From Macrosoma leucophasiata (lineage: Eukaryota; Arthropoda; Insecta; Lepidoptera; Hedylidae), in NCBI GenBank assembly GCA_036365455.1, contig JAWQUS010000022.1:868001-932000 (forward strand): a DNA stretch of 64,000 bases. The letters are read 5' to 3'. Position 1 is the stretch's first letter, and every line of letters begins with the position of its first letter. The translations under genes and the position numbers were made by a program. The notes beneath the pieces are model-generated. The model made no database searches, was not told the origin of the DNA, and worked only from the letters and a program-made list of their open reading frames with translations. Positions 19,872 through 30,737 of this stretch are shown here, piece by piece.

Positions 19872-19979
19872 ATACCAAGCGTCGCCCATAAGAGGGGAGG
19901 AGGTTGGGTGATGCGGGGAAATCGGGCGGGACGTCGAAGTGTCCATTCTATACGTAGTATTATTACATATTCTCTGACA
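19872..19979 (-). repeat. Interspersed repeat family R, partial
   Basis: TACCAAGCGTCGCCCATAAG to TATTACATATTCTCTGACA; only the half nearest the GAGAATATG end remains. Confidence 0.7.
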
Positions 19980-20032
19980 TAGTTTAAATTTAACTTCTCT
20001 TCAGGAGTCTAATAATATAGATAAAAAAAATG

Positions 20033-20364
20033 TTTTTTTATGTAATGGAAGTGGCAAACAAGCACGCAGTTCACATTGATGATAAGTGAAGACTGCAGCC
20101 TATAGGGGTGTCTATAGGCTGAAGTCATCACTTATCATCAAAGAGAACTGCGTGCTTGTTTAACAAAGACCAAGGTCAACATGCAGATGCGTTACCACTC
20201 CTGAGGCTTAAGGTGTTATGCCCTGTGCCGGAAATTACAGGGCCGCACATTACCACCTGACTGGAACACGATAGTGCTGAACACTACCATTTAGCGGCAA
20301 GTATATTAGGTAATGCGGTGGTGCCTATGCCCGCGAGCTCCGTCACTGGAGATCTACCACCAGT
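20033..20364 (-). mobile_element. Family A retroposon with internal inverted duplication
   Basis: Normal 3' part to GACTGCAGCCTATAGG, then an inverted copy of the same about 55 bp (GTGTCTATAGGCTGAAGTCA to GAACTGCGTGCTTGTTTAAC), then the normal body to CCACCAGTG. Confidence 0.85.
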
Positions 20365-20673
20365 GAACTGAGATTATAAGATTATCTTATATTTTATATC
20401 TATATAAAAATCTGGACTCACCTTAACATTTCTGAACGACACCATCACTGTCATATATATATTTTTAAATAAAACCAAATGATCCACGACAAATGATACT
20501 TTATTTTAATACACATTTTACAATCAGTTTATGTATACAGAGTTAAAAAATAGCATAGCTAATAGAAGGGACTTTTTTTTCATTTGTAGGTACAAAAACC
20601 AACTATACAGGTGCATTACCCGCGCTTCTACGGTGGTAAGAAACGCTAAGATGGTAATTGGCTAGAGATATTC

Positions 20674-20822
20674 TTAGCCTGGGTTGCAACACGATATTCG
20701 TTAAAGTAATGTATCATTTCACATCCTTCTCTTACTTCAACAGATTTCTTTAAGTTAGAGAAGGATGTAAAATGTTACAATAATTTTAACTTTAACGAAT
20801 ATCATGGTGCAACTCAGGCTAA
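20674..20822. mobile_element. Hairpin MITE family M, full length
   Basis: The ends TTAGCCTGGGTTGCAAC and GTTGCACTCAGGCTAA-type inverse, with the central hairpin CACATCCTTCTCTTAC / GTTAGAGAAGGATGT. 149 bp. Confidence 0.82.
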
Positions 20823-21175
20823 GTCAGGCATCATTTCAAAAAGTATTCATCTCTTTTTAACAACAGAATTGGCGTATTACTATCTCTTTCTAAACAGATT
20901 ACATGATAGAAAATAATTAGCGCTTTATTATTCCAATTTTAAACTTCAGTTTAGCTTGATGCTTAAGAATTTAAGTGAAAATGTAGTTTTAAGTTATTAA
21001 TAATAATTCTATCACTTTGGTTGGTTATCATATTTTATTATTCACAAATATTAGAGTGTATAAATAAATAAAATTATAGTTTTCGTATTATATTGTTTAA
21101 TTGTGTAAAAAATATATTTCGTATGATGTCATAGGGAAAGAATCATAAAACCAAGTCTTTGTACATTATTTTTAC

Positions 21176-21485
21176 TTTTTTTATGTTATGGAAGTTGTTA
21201 ACAAGCATGCAGTTCACATTGATGTTAAGTGATGACTGCAGCCTATAGACACTCTCACAAACACCAAGGTCAAAATGCAGATGCGTTACCTCCTGAGGCC
21301 TAAGGTGTTAAGACTCTGTGCCGGAAATTACAGGGCCGTACATTACCACCTGACCGGAACACGATAGTGCTGAACACTACCATTTAGCGGCAAGTACCTA
21401 CTTGCTGCTCGCATTACCTTATATACCTATATAAGGTAATGCGAAGGTGCCTACGCCCTCCGACACTGGAGCTCTACCATCAGTA
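21176..21485 (-). mobile_element. Family A retroposon with small insertion
   Basis: T-run/ATGTTATGGAAGTTGTTAAC to CTACCATCAGTAAAA; extra ACCTTATATACCTATATAAGG palindrome near 21415. Confidence 0.84.
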
Positions 21486-21829
21486 AAATACATAATATAT
21501 ACAAACATAAAATGGTCTATTTATGAGTATAATGCATAAAGACTGGCTTATTTTTCTATCACATATTTATATCTGCATTTCAGAAGTATGGAGGCATTTA
21601 TTATTTTAATTATAAGTACCTATCATCTAAATATAATAATAATAATAAAATGATCGTTGCTGGCGAAAACTATTAATAAATAAAATTACGTAATAATCAA
21701 CAAAATAAATAAAAAATCCCTTTGGGTTATCGTCTACTTTGGTTCAGTAGGAACTAAAATTTAAAATAACTTAAATACTAAAAAAATTAAACTATTGGCA
21801 CTATCCATACTTGGAAAACTAAACTATTG

Positions 21830-22299
21830 AAAGGAGATGTTGCAAAAATGTATGGACCTCCGGCCATGTATTGTACACAATATCATTAAACAGGCAAAAT
21901 CAATATAATAACGTTTTTTACTGCATATAATCACTTATTTAGCTTTGTTTGCAGTTACAAAACATTCTTAGCAGTTAGAATTGTAACTCAAAACCAACAT
22001 GGCGAATATGGCGGGCGATGTCATTTTGACATTTTCATTTTTTGAATTGTTTTTTGATTATGGTACTTTAAGAAAAAAAGTGATATTTTCTAAATACTAT
22101 CTAAATAGATTGATCCCAAGCGTCAGCTGTAGCTATGTTGAACATAGTTGAAAATGATAAAATCGTTTGAATTAAATGTGGTCGTAACTCTAAAATATAT
22201 TCTTGAATAAATTAATTGTATTTTTTTCGGATTCTTCTTTAATTTACTCATTTTTTGAGGTCGTGTACGAACCAGAGCCGAGCTCGCAACATCTCCTTT
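21830..22299. mobile_element. MITE with AAAGGAGATGTTGC ends
   Basis: AAAGGAGATGTTGC at 21830 and its perfect inverse GCAACATCTCCTTT ending at 22299; 470 bp, no significant ORF. Half of another copy is at 11806-11903. Confidence 0.75.
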
Positions 22300-23091
22300 G
22301 TTTACTAATCGTGTTTTAAAAGTGTTTTAGATAGTATATTGTGTTTACAGAGTAATGCACGTTCAGAGACAATTATGGCTTATTTCCTCTCGGATTAAAT
22401 TACTCTATGACCAAATATGTTTTAAATACGGTTCATGTGCTCACGATTTTGATAGTAACCATTTAATTGAACTAACATTGGCCGTGTTCAGAAAAACTAA
22501 GTTTTCACAAAACTTGTCTGCACAAATTTATAAACGGCCATTTAGTTTTAATTGTTAAGCCTGGGTTTAATTGTTAATCCATTATTAATTAATCATTTTG
22601 GTCAGAATAGATTCTCTTGTCACTATTGTTATCTGCCATAGTAAAATGTGACAGTTAGACAAAACGACGTCTTTTCTTTTTTACTCACTTATTCGAATTT
22701 TACTAAGTCTTGTAAGATCTTAATTTTTCTGAACAATCCAAACACTATATTACTGTCCTTGTCGTCCGATAGCGAATGATAAAGATAAAAGGGCTTTATA
22801 GGAAGCTTTCAAATACAAAAACACTGTCTAATGGCAGTTTAGTGGAACATGTAAAAACTTATATTAACAATAATATTAATGTATTAAAGGCTTAACATTA
22901 CTAACTTGAGCGTCACACAACGTGATATACCAATGGTTTTCCCGCGGCAGAAAGATTTGCTTTCAATGGTGCTGGTTTTGTCAAAACATACCAGTTTAAT
23001 AAAACAGACATATCTACAAATAATTAAAAAAATAATTATATTTTTATTAATGTAAATCTATAAGTGATACACGAAACGAGACGGCGCAACA
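22300..23091. other. Intronic AT-rich stretch, nothing recognised
   Basis: Several short ORFs but no motif and no splice support. Confidence 0.45.
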
Positions 23092-23106
23092 ATTCAATAG
23101 CAAATA

Positions 23107-23188
23107 AGCGCGTCCACACAGAGCGAGCAGCCTCGCGAGGCATTTACCGCGCGAGACAGCTCGCTCTGTGTGCGCTGTGGACCCGGCT
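23107..23188. mobile_element. 82-bp foldback insertion with 15-bp flanking direct repeat
   Basis: ATTCAATAGCAAATA flanks at 23092-23106 and 23189-23203. The inside arms CACACAGAGCGAGC / GCTCGCTCTGTGTG are perfect. GC-rich against its surroundings. Confidence 0.75.
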
Positions 23189-23843
23189 ATTCAATAGCAA
23201 ATATGTCAAACATACTTGATTGGTGGAAGCGACACCAACGTCGTTCCTTCGAATCGTGGAGTATCACGACACGATTACAAGCCGGCGGCGACGACCAACT
23301 ACGATGAGCCTGCAGTTGTCTTAATCTTTCAGTGGTCCATCAATTTTTTATATTTTCTCACATTACATTCATACTACGGCTTCTTTCCTTTTTAGAATTC
23401 ACTATAAAACCCCTTTTTTATTTGAAGACCCCTACTATAGTATATGCTCCTATTGGCTCGAAGGACCAATGATAACATTGGTCCTTCGAGCCGGATAAAT
23501 AGACAATAGAGTGCGGCGTACGAGTTAGCCTCTTAAACTTTTCTTTTTATTGTCTATCGTGGATCTTTGAAGTACAGCAATATAGTTTTAATTTAGCTTA
23601 CTTAAAATAAGAATATAATTTGCAAAATATTTTGGCTAAGATAAGAAAAAAATCTATATAAAACTTACACTAACTTTGACATCCGGACTTACATAATTAG
23701 ACTAGACTTAAACCTCGCATATATTAATGTTTTTCGTAATAGTTAATATCTTAGTCTACTTCTTTCGTTTAGTTTTTATCCTAATCACCTTTCACGTAAA
23801 TACCGACTGAAGTACAATTGCCATTTTTGTAAAAAAAAAAACG

Positions 23844-23980
23844 TTAGCCTGGGTTGCACCACTACCTTTGTTAAAGATATTGTAACATTTCACATCCCTC
23901 TCCAACTTAAAGAAATCTGTGAAAGTTAGAGCAGGATGTGAAATGTTACTTTAACGAAGTCGGGGTGCAACCCAGGCTAA
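23844..23980. mobile_element. Hairpin MITE family M, full length
   Basis: TTAGCCTGGGTTGCACC at the left and GGTGCAACCCAGGCTAA at the right are a perfect inverted pair. A tRNA-Tyr-like sequence lies 28 bp to the right, followed by another family M end (GTTGGTGCAACGG). Confidence 0.82.
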
Positions 23981-24007
23981 TTTTAACAAATATAATAAAG
24001 AAAAATT

Positions 24008-24084
24008 TGACTTCAAGCGGGGCTCGAACCCGCGACTCACTGGGAATCTAGTCCAGCTGCTCTTCCAATTGAGCTATCGAAGTC
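24008..24084 (-). pseudogene. tRNA-Tyr-like sequence (SINE head or tRNA pseudogene)
   Basis: The minus strand reads GACTTCGATAGCTCAATTGG, then AAGAGCAGCTGGACTAGATT and GCGGGTTCGAGCCCCGC, with the end TGAAGTCA. D- and T-arms pair perfectly and the acceptor nearly so. The anticodon stem has a mismatch and the loop (CTAGATT) does not give a normal Tyr GTA anticodon. A tail AAATTTTTCTTT follows, as in the other copies. Confidence 0.65.
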
Positions 24085-24833
24085 AACAAATATGTTGGTG
24101 CAACGGAACCTAAGTATACACAGACCAATGAAAAATACCAAAACGACTGCGCATCACCATATATCTATGCTTCATCATCTCATGAATTTATCATAAAATG
24201 GAAAAGGATAGATATAGATTGTCTATTCCACTTTAATAGAAAAAATAATATGTAAATAATATTACATTTGGTATCGATTTCTGTTGGTTTGACTATAGAC
24301 TAAATTTATCTTAAATTAAATAAATATACCTGTTTTAAAATTAAGTACATACAGTGCAAAATAATTAAGGATATTTCTTTAAATATTGCATAAATAATTT
24401 TAATGTTATTTGTGCGTGAGTTAACTTTCTTTAAAGTTACAACTCAAAGAATAGTACACTTGAAAAGCTATCAAAAAAGTGTCAATTTTATATTTCAGTG
24501 TTTTTTTAAACTATTTTACACTGCCTAAGATATGCCTAATTTTAATATTAAGCGGTTAAATGCATACCACACAATTTTTGGCAATTTAAGTACACAAAAG
24601 TGATTAGTGAGAGAAATAGGAACCAACTTGAACATTATATTTGTATGGATACGCATTACTTTTACATATATTCGGGTTTACAGAACTAAAATGTTTTATT
24701 TTGTAATTAATATTAAACAACAGAAAAATATATAAGTAAGTTAGGTTAGTAAGTTCCATTTTTTTATAATATTTTTTTATTAACGATCATAATAAATTAA
24801 AATGTGAGTTGTCACGGGACATGAAACATCGTG
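24085..24833. other. Intronic AT-rich stretch, nothing recognised
   Basis: A family M MITE end (TTGGTGCAACGG) is visible at 24094; beyond it no feature. Confidence 0.45.
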
Positions 24834-25119
24834 TTTTTTATGTAATGAAGGTGGCAAACAAGCATGCAGTTCACATTGATGTTGAGTGATGACTGCAGCC
24901 TATAGACTACACAATGACCAGAGGTCAAAATGCAGATGCATTGCCACTCCTGAGACCTAAGTTGTTATGTCTCTGTGATAGTTATTACGGGGCCATACAT
25001 TACTATCTAACCGGAACACGATAGTGCTGAACACTCTACCATTTGCCGGCGGATAGATTAGATAATGCGATGGTGCCTACGCCCTTGAGCGTTTACACTG
25101 GAACTCAACCAAGAGTAAA
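24834..25119 (-). mobile_element. Family A retroposon, subfamily A2
   Basis: TTTTTTATGTAATGAAGGTG to AACTCAACCAAGAGTAAAA, with GTTATTACGGGGCCATACAT. Confidence 0.82.
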
Positions 25120-25199
25120 AGGTTCGTACAAGTAATATGCACAAAAGGCAAGACCACATCGTACACTCTACTGTATATAAACCGTAGTATAGCGTGGCG

Positions 25200-25700
25200 G
25201 GAAGCTGCGTTATATCTTCTCGTCCAATTTACCGCAGTGTCTGAAGAAGAAGGTCTCTGACCAGTGTGTGTTGCCAGTGATGACATACGGAACAGAAACG
25301 TGGTCGCTCACTATGGGCCTCATAAGAAGGCTCAAGGTCACTCAGAGAGCGATGGAGAGGGCTATGCTCGGAGTTACTCTGCGAGATCGAATCAGAAATG
25401 AGGAGATCCGCATGAGGACCAAAATAACAGACATAGCCCATCGAATAGCGAAACTCAAGTGGCAGTGGGCAGGGCACATAGCTCGCAGAACTGACGGCCG
25501 TTGGGGCAGAAGAGTTCTAGAGTGGCGACCGCGTACCGGAAGACGAAGCGTAGGCAGGCCCCCCACGAGGTGGACCGACGACCTGGTGAAGGTCGCGGGC
25601 ATTCGTTGGATGAGGGCGGCCCAGGACCGTTCGTTGTGGCATTCTTTGGGGGAGGCCTTTGTCCAGCAGTGGACGTCTTTTGGCTGAAATGATGATGATG
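25200..25700 (+). mobile_element. 5'-truncated RTE-like LINE tail with 11-bp target-site duplication
   Basis: ATAGCGTGGCG occurs at 25189-25199 and 25701-25711. Between them the C-terminal RT region is open (VLPVMTYGTETWSLTMGLIR, then AKLKWQWAGHIARRTDGRWG and GRPPTRWTDDLVKVAG), ending in a (ATG)n-type tail, AATGATGATGATG. A different subfamily from the copies at 13.2 and 17.0 kb. Confidence 0.88.
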
Positions 25701-25766
25701 ATAGCGTGGCGACCCGTCGACACGTTTTACCTGCGCCTATAGATATTTAACATCACTACTATATCT

Positions 25767-26005
25767 ACTGGTGGTAGAGCTACTTGCCGCTAAATGGTAG
25801 TGTTCAGCACTATCGTGTTCCGGTCAGGTGGTAATGTAAGGCCCTGTGATTTCTGACACAGAGGCATAACGCCTCAGGCCTCAGGAGTGGTAACGCATCT
25901 GCATTTTGACCTCTGGTCTTTGTGCGGATGTCTTTAGGCTGCAGTCATCACTTAACATCAATGTGAACTGCATGCTTGTTTGCCAATTTAATTACAAAAA
26001 AAAAT
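25767..26005 (+). mobile_element. Family A retroposon, internal deletion near 5' end
   Basis: ACTGGTGGTAGAGCTACTTGCC joins the 5' tip to the CCGCTAAATGG block; the CCAGTGACGGAGCTCGCGGG part is missing. Confidence 0.84.
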
Positions 26006-26257
26006 AATAATGAAATGTGACCAGTTCCAAACGAATATACTGTCGTATCCATATTAATTATCCTCATGACCCACCAAATTGCTACCTATTTCTATCACTG
26101 ACCGCAATTATCAATATTATAATGTTTACTTAATTTATCGTACAGTCCATTTTTTATTACTGGCACCCAAAATAATCCTACCCATTTTTATATACATCAA
26201 TCGAAACCAATAGTCGCCAAATAGAAGCGATTTGTATGTCAATGTCTTCTGATCGGA

Positions 26258-26620
26258 AGTTTTTTTTTAAATATAATGGCATCGCTGTTACGCATATTGC
26301 CAGTGTCAAGTAAAACGATATTTCGTATTCGTATAAGCAGCGTAAAAGTCAGTCAATCAATAATTTGTTATGTAAGTCAAACTGAGGTATGAAATTCGAG
26401 TAAAGCGATGGCTACTTTACCAGAACATTTACAATTAAGTTTTGGAGGCAACCTGAAAAGCCGTGTTTTCGCACTGTTATTCTATTTCAATATACACGGG
26501 CACTGTAATAAACCTATATCAAACAAAATGTCACAAACATTATTTAATATAACTCAAAAATGCACCAAGAAAATGAAATAAACTAAGAGCATCACACGCC
26601 TCTTCCAATCTTGTTGTTAT
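26258..26620 (+). repeat. Interspersed repeat family C, copy 1
   Basis: Begins with a T-run, ATAATGGCATCGCTGTTACG, then AAAACGATATTTCGTATTCG and GAGTAAAGCGATGGCTACTT; ends near CACACGCCTCTTCCAA. The inverse has an A-run end, so the sense strand is probably minus. Confidence 0.75.
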
Positions 26621-26857
26621 TTTCTATTAAATCAAATTAAAAAATAGGAACCAAGTATAGTACTGCCATAATTAAATACCCCATAAACTTGGGAGAAATT
26701 CAGTTTTCTCCCCGAAAACTTGAGATCTATCGTGCCTCTTTATCACTTGTTCCGCGTTCTCTCGCTTACACGTTCGGTTCAGACGGAACGTGACACTTTT
26801 TCATGCGTGCAGTCGGCGGTCATCGATTTACACAAAAAATAGGAACATATTCAAAGT

Positions 26858-27240
26858 TTTTTTTTTTTAAATCATGTTATGGCATCGCTATTACGCATAT
26901 TGCCAGTGTCAAGTAAAACGATATTTCGTATTCGTATAAAAGCAGCGTTAAAGTTAGAATCAGTCAGTCAGTTAATTATCAGTCAAAGTCAATCAGAGTC
27001 ACAGTCAGTAATCGAGTAAAGCGATGGCTACTTTACCAGAACATTTTACAATGAAGTTTTGGAGGCAACCTGAAAAGCCGTGTTTTGGCACTGTTATTCT
27101 ATTTCACTATACACGGGCACTGTTATAAGCCTATATGAAACAAAATGCCACCAACTTTATTTAATATAACTCAAAAATACACCAAGAGAATGAAATAAAA
27201 TAAGAGCACCACACGCCTCTTTCAAGGTTCCCGCCAAAAC
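26858..27240 (+). repeat. Interspersed repeat family C, copy 2 (full end)
   Basis: T-run, TATGGCATCGCTATTACGCA to TTCAAGGTTCCCGCCAAAAC. Confidence 0.78.
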
Positions 27241-27282
27241 TCATATTCAAAGTTAACAACAATAGGTCTGAATCATCTAGAC

Positions 27283-27611
27283 CAGTGATTCTCAAAGTGG
27301 CCTATATCGACCCCTGAGGGTCTATGACAACGTGAAAGGAGTCTGCGTCAGCGAAAAAAAAATTTGGGGGTCCATGAAATGAAAATGGGGGTCCACGATA
27401 ATGGATCTCAACACACACTGATAGTACCAATTTACTTACATGATACCAGTGATGGGGACGTAGACCCCCATCGGGTCTCCCATGGACCACATTGGCGTGA
27501 ATAAAAATTGGCAATATGGGAATGTGATATAAATGTAGCAAGGACGGAGGTCCAGAGAAACCAGAAAAAATTGTAAAGGGTCTACAAGAAAAAATAGTTT
27601 GGGAACCTCTG
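27283..27611. mobile_element. hAT-type MITE with 8-bp target-site duplication
   Basis: ATCTAGAC is at 27275-27282 and 27612-27619. The ends CAGTGATTCTCAAAGTGG and, reversed, CAGAGGTTCCCAAAC are typical hAT termini. 329 bp, no ORF of note. Confidence 0.88.
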
Positions 27612-27830
27612 ATCTAGACATACAAGCAGCTTCTATTATTTTCATTACTCTGTGTTCTTATACCATATGGAAATATAATACTTATTATATAGTTATTTAA
27701 TATTGCGTATTTCATGAATCATAAAATTCGTTATTTAAATCCTTTACGTTTGAAATACCGAAGTGTCTATGTTGATGTTAATAAATTATTTTAGAACAGA
27801 GAATTAAAAAATGTATGTTTTCTTTATAAT

Positions 27831-28037
27831 GTAAGGCTCCGTCATAACTTATCACAGAGACATGACAACTTAAGTCTCAGGGGTGACAACGCATCTACAT
27901 TTCCGGCACAGAGGCAAAACACCTTAGGCCTCAGAAGTGGTAACGCATCTGCATTTTGACCTCTGGTCCTTGTGTGGGTGTCTATAGGCTGCAGTCATCA
28001 CTTAACATCCATGTGAGCTGCCTGCTTGTTTACCACC
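27831..28037 (+). mobile_element. Family A retroposon, A2/A1 chimera
   Basis: An A2-like piece (CATAACTTATCACAGAGACA to CGCATCTACAT) is followed by the overlapping A1 segment TTCCGGCACAGAGGC to TGCTTGTTTACCACC. Confidence 0.7.
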
Positions 28038-28324
28038 TTTTTTATGTCATGAAAGTGGCAAACAAGCATGCAGTTCACATAGATGTTAAGTGATGACTGC
28101 AGTCTATAGACACTTACACAATGACCAGAGGTCAAAATGCAGATGCGTTGCCACTCCTGAGGCTTAAGGTGTTATGCCTCTGTGCCGGAAATTACATGGC
28201 CGTACATTACCACCTGACCGGAACACGATAGTGCTGAACACTACCATTTAGCGCCAAGTATATTAGGTAATGCGGTGGTGCCTACGCCAGCGAGCTCCGT
28301 CACTGGAGCTCAACCACCAGTAAA
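28038..28324 (-). mobile_element. Family A retroposon, full length, inverted partner of 27831-28037
   Basis: TTTTTATGTCATGAAAGTGG to GAGCTCAACCACCAGTAAAA. Confidence 0.86.
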
Positions 28325-28697
28325 ATTACTTGATTATAGATTTACTTTTATTTCATTTTTTTTTCTGATAACAACATGGGACAGTTTATTTTTATTGTTT
28401 AGTTTTTAAATTAACCCTGTATGGTTCATTTAAATTAGCGCATCACCTTTTGCAGGCAGCCTCTCTACACCAATCCCAACACCATTTGTTCTGCGACTCT
28501 TTACAAATCTTGATAAAAAAACAAAAAAAAAATTTTTTTTTAAGTTTAAAAGAGCATTGCCACCGATGCGTCACCCCGCAACCCCGCTGCACGTGGCGAT
28601 ATTTTGCCCAGGCAAGGTGCGTGAAAACGCTTAGAGAAAATGCCAGTTTAGATACAAAAAGTAATTTTGTACGGGGAAATTTTATTTTTAAAAACTA

Positions 28698-29437
28698 ACG
28701 GTCTTATTCATAAAAAGTTATAACACATCTAAGAGCTCGCTATAGGCTGCTTTAGGAAAAATGTTATTCATAATAGCATTTTAGCGCTAAAGCACACTAT
28801 AAACCCACTATAAAGTTACAGAGGCCAGAACCCTACTTTAACAGTGCTATAAGGAAAAAAGATGGCCGACATTCAACAGCTGATTGTTGAAATTGACACT
28901 GGGAGCGTTCCATTAATCGACCACAACGACCGTTACGCCCTTTGTATTGTTCCACCTGAGGCCCGTGGTCGTCGCGAGCGGTCGTTTGACGACATAAATA
29001 ACGTCACTGTTCGCGACCGCATTGCGTCCACTCCGATCCACCAATATTTTGTGCTTTCACCAAAACGGCAATTTCAGTGGACTTGGTCGCGGTTGTTGCG
29101 GTCGATTAATGGAACGAAGGTAGGAAGTGCTCGCGATTTTTGAAACATGACTTTATGTCACCTGTGACGTTGATTTTTTTCCTTTTTTTCGAAATAAGGT
29201 CATTTTCACACGTAATTTGTAGACAATTTGGCGTGTTTGATCTCTTGTTGGATCCATTTGTCCACTGAATTCCTTGCACTGACAACATTTTGCCTATAAG
29301 CAGAATTTTAACTATGGAAGGTTTATAGAACGTTTATGAATAAACAATTTTATAGAACGTTTTATAAGCTTATAAGAGCATTATAACTAATGAATGCTAT
29401 AAACCTTCTATATGCGTTTTTTTATGAATAAGACCGT
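28698..29437. mobile_element. DNA transposon with ACGGTCTTATTCATAAA ends and a 93-codon ORF
   Basis: The ends ACGGTCTTATTCATAAA (28698) and its perfect inverse (ending 29437) bound 740 bp. Inside, a plus-strand ORF (28862-29143) starts MADIQQLIVEIDTGSVPLID and ends in a good splice donor (AACGAAG/GTAGGA). Short CTTATAA/TTATAAG stretches near the ends recall PIF/Harbinger or ISL2EU elements; this classification is tentative. No DDE triad was seen. Confidence 0.7.
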
Positions 29438-29593
29438 ATGAATTTTAAAAACTTGTTGAACTAATGTTGTTGGGATTGACGTAGAGAGACTGCCTGCAGG
29501 AGGCAGTCGCTAATTACAAATAACCCTGTATATCCTATTTTCATTCTTTGATTTTTATTTGTCCTTTATCGATTTACTGAAGATAGTTTGTTA

Positions 29594-29838
29594 CAATTTT
29601 TTTTTAAATATTTTGGCACCGCTGTTACGCATATTGCCAGTGTCTAGTAAAACGATATTTCGTATTCGTAATAAGCAGCTTAAAAGTCAGAGTCAGTCAG
29701 TCAATTTATCAGTCCGTCAGTCATTTACAGTCAGTAATTTGAGTAAAGCGATGGCTACGAATATTTACAATGAAGTTTTGGAGGCAACCCGAAAGGACGT
29801 GTTATCGCACTATTATTCTATTTCTATTATACATTTTA
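29594..29838 (+). repeat. Interspersed repeat family C, copy 3 (truncated, inverted pair with copy 4)
   Basis: TTTTTTAAATATTTTGGCAC to about TATTTCTATTATACA, then copy 4 begins in the opposite orientation. Confidence 0.72.
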
Positions 29839-29840
29839 GA

Positions 29841-30280
29841 GGTTTTTGGCGGGAACCTTGAAAAAGGCGTGTGTGCTCTTATTTTATTTCATTTTCTTGG
29901 TGTATTTTTAAGTTATATTGAATAAAGTTGGTGGCCTTTTGTTTGATATAGGCTTATTACAGTGCCCGTGTATAGTGAAATAGAATAACAGTGCGAAAAC
30001 ACAACCTTTCAGATTGCCTCCAAAACTTCATTGTAAATGTTCTGGTAAAGTAGCCATCGCTTACTGAATAACTTGACTGTAACTCACTTGACTGACATAC
30101 TTAATAAATAATTGACTGACTATATTATATCATCATATTATATCATCAATCTATGAAGATTTATTATACTATTTTATACTGACTTTTACGCTGCTTATAT
30201 AAGTCCGAATACGAAATATTTATCGTTTTACTTGACACTGGCAATATGCGTAATAGCGATGCAAAATTAAAAAAAAAAAT
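29841..30280 (-). repeat. Interspersed repeat family C, copy 4
   Basis: GGTTTTTGGCGGGAACCTTG to ATATGCGTAATAGCGATGC and an A-run. Confidence 0.78.
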
Positions 30281-30303
30281 CTTTATTTTTTTTAATTTAC
30301 AAC

Positions 30304-30645
30304 CAGTGCCGGATTAGCCATATAGCAGGAGTAGCAAATGCTACGGGCCCCGCGCCATTGGGGGCCCCGTGCCTGTGCCCAAAAAAAAACACAAATATGT
30401 AATACACCTTAGCTATTCTCAAAGGGAGCGTTGACCACTAATTATATAGGTACCTATATTATTATGTTGCAAGTTGGCAATACCACAATACTTACAGGGG
30501 GAATCCCCTAAATTTGTTTTCGATTCCTTTTCGTAAATGTTGTTTTATTTACATCCTAAATTTCAGTAGGCAATGTAACTCTAGGGCCCCATGGTCACAT
30601 TTGCTACGGGCCCCGCACCGGCTTATCCGGCTTTATCCGGCACTG
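30304..30645. mobile_element. hAT-type MITE with near-perfect 8-bp target-site duplication
   Basis: Flanked by TTTACAAC (30296-30303) and TTTAAAAC (30646-30653). The ends CAGTGCCGGATTAGCC and, reversed, CAGTGCCGGATAAAGCC are inverted. A GCTACGGGCCCCGC block is repeated inside. It lies just downstream of the module B stop. Confidence 0.82.
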
Positions 30646-30737
30646 TTTAAAACTTTTTTCTGACTGTCATAATTTACAACATCAACACAGACGTCTTTTG
30701 CCTCACAAATAAAAAAAAAACTGTTTTAAATTCAAAC

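Noticed and set aside
23226..23314. Possible minus-strand exon (CTGCAG/GCTCATCG to CAATCAA/GTATGT)
   Set aside because: Open in one frame with a fair donor, but the acceptor has no pyrimidine tract and the peptide has no psq or linker likeness.
24008..24084. Functional tRNA-Tyr gene
   Set aside because: The anticodon loop is wrong, the anticodon stem is mismatched and several decayed copies with a common tail exist, so it is a SINE head or pseudogene.
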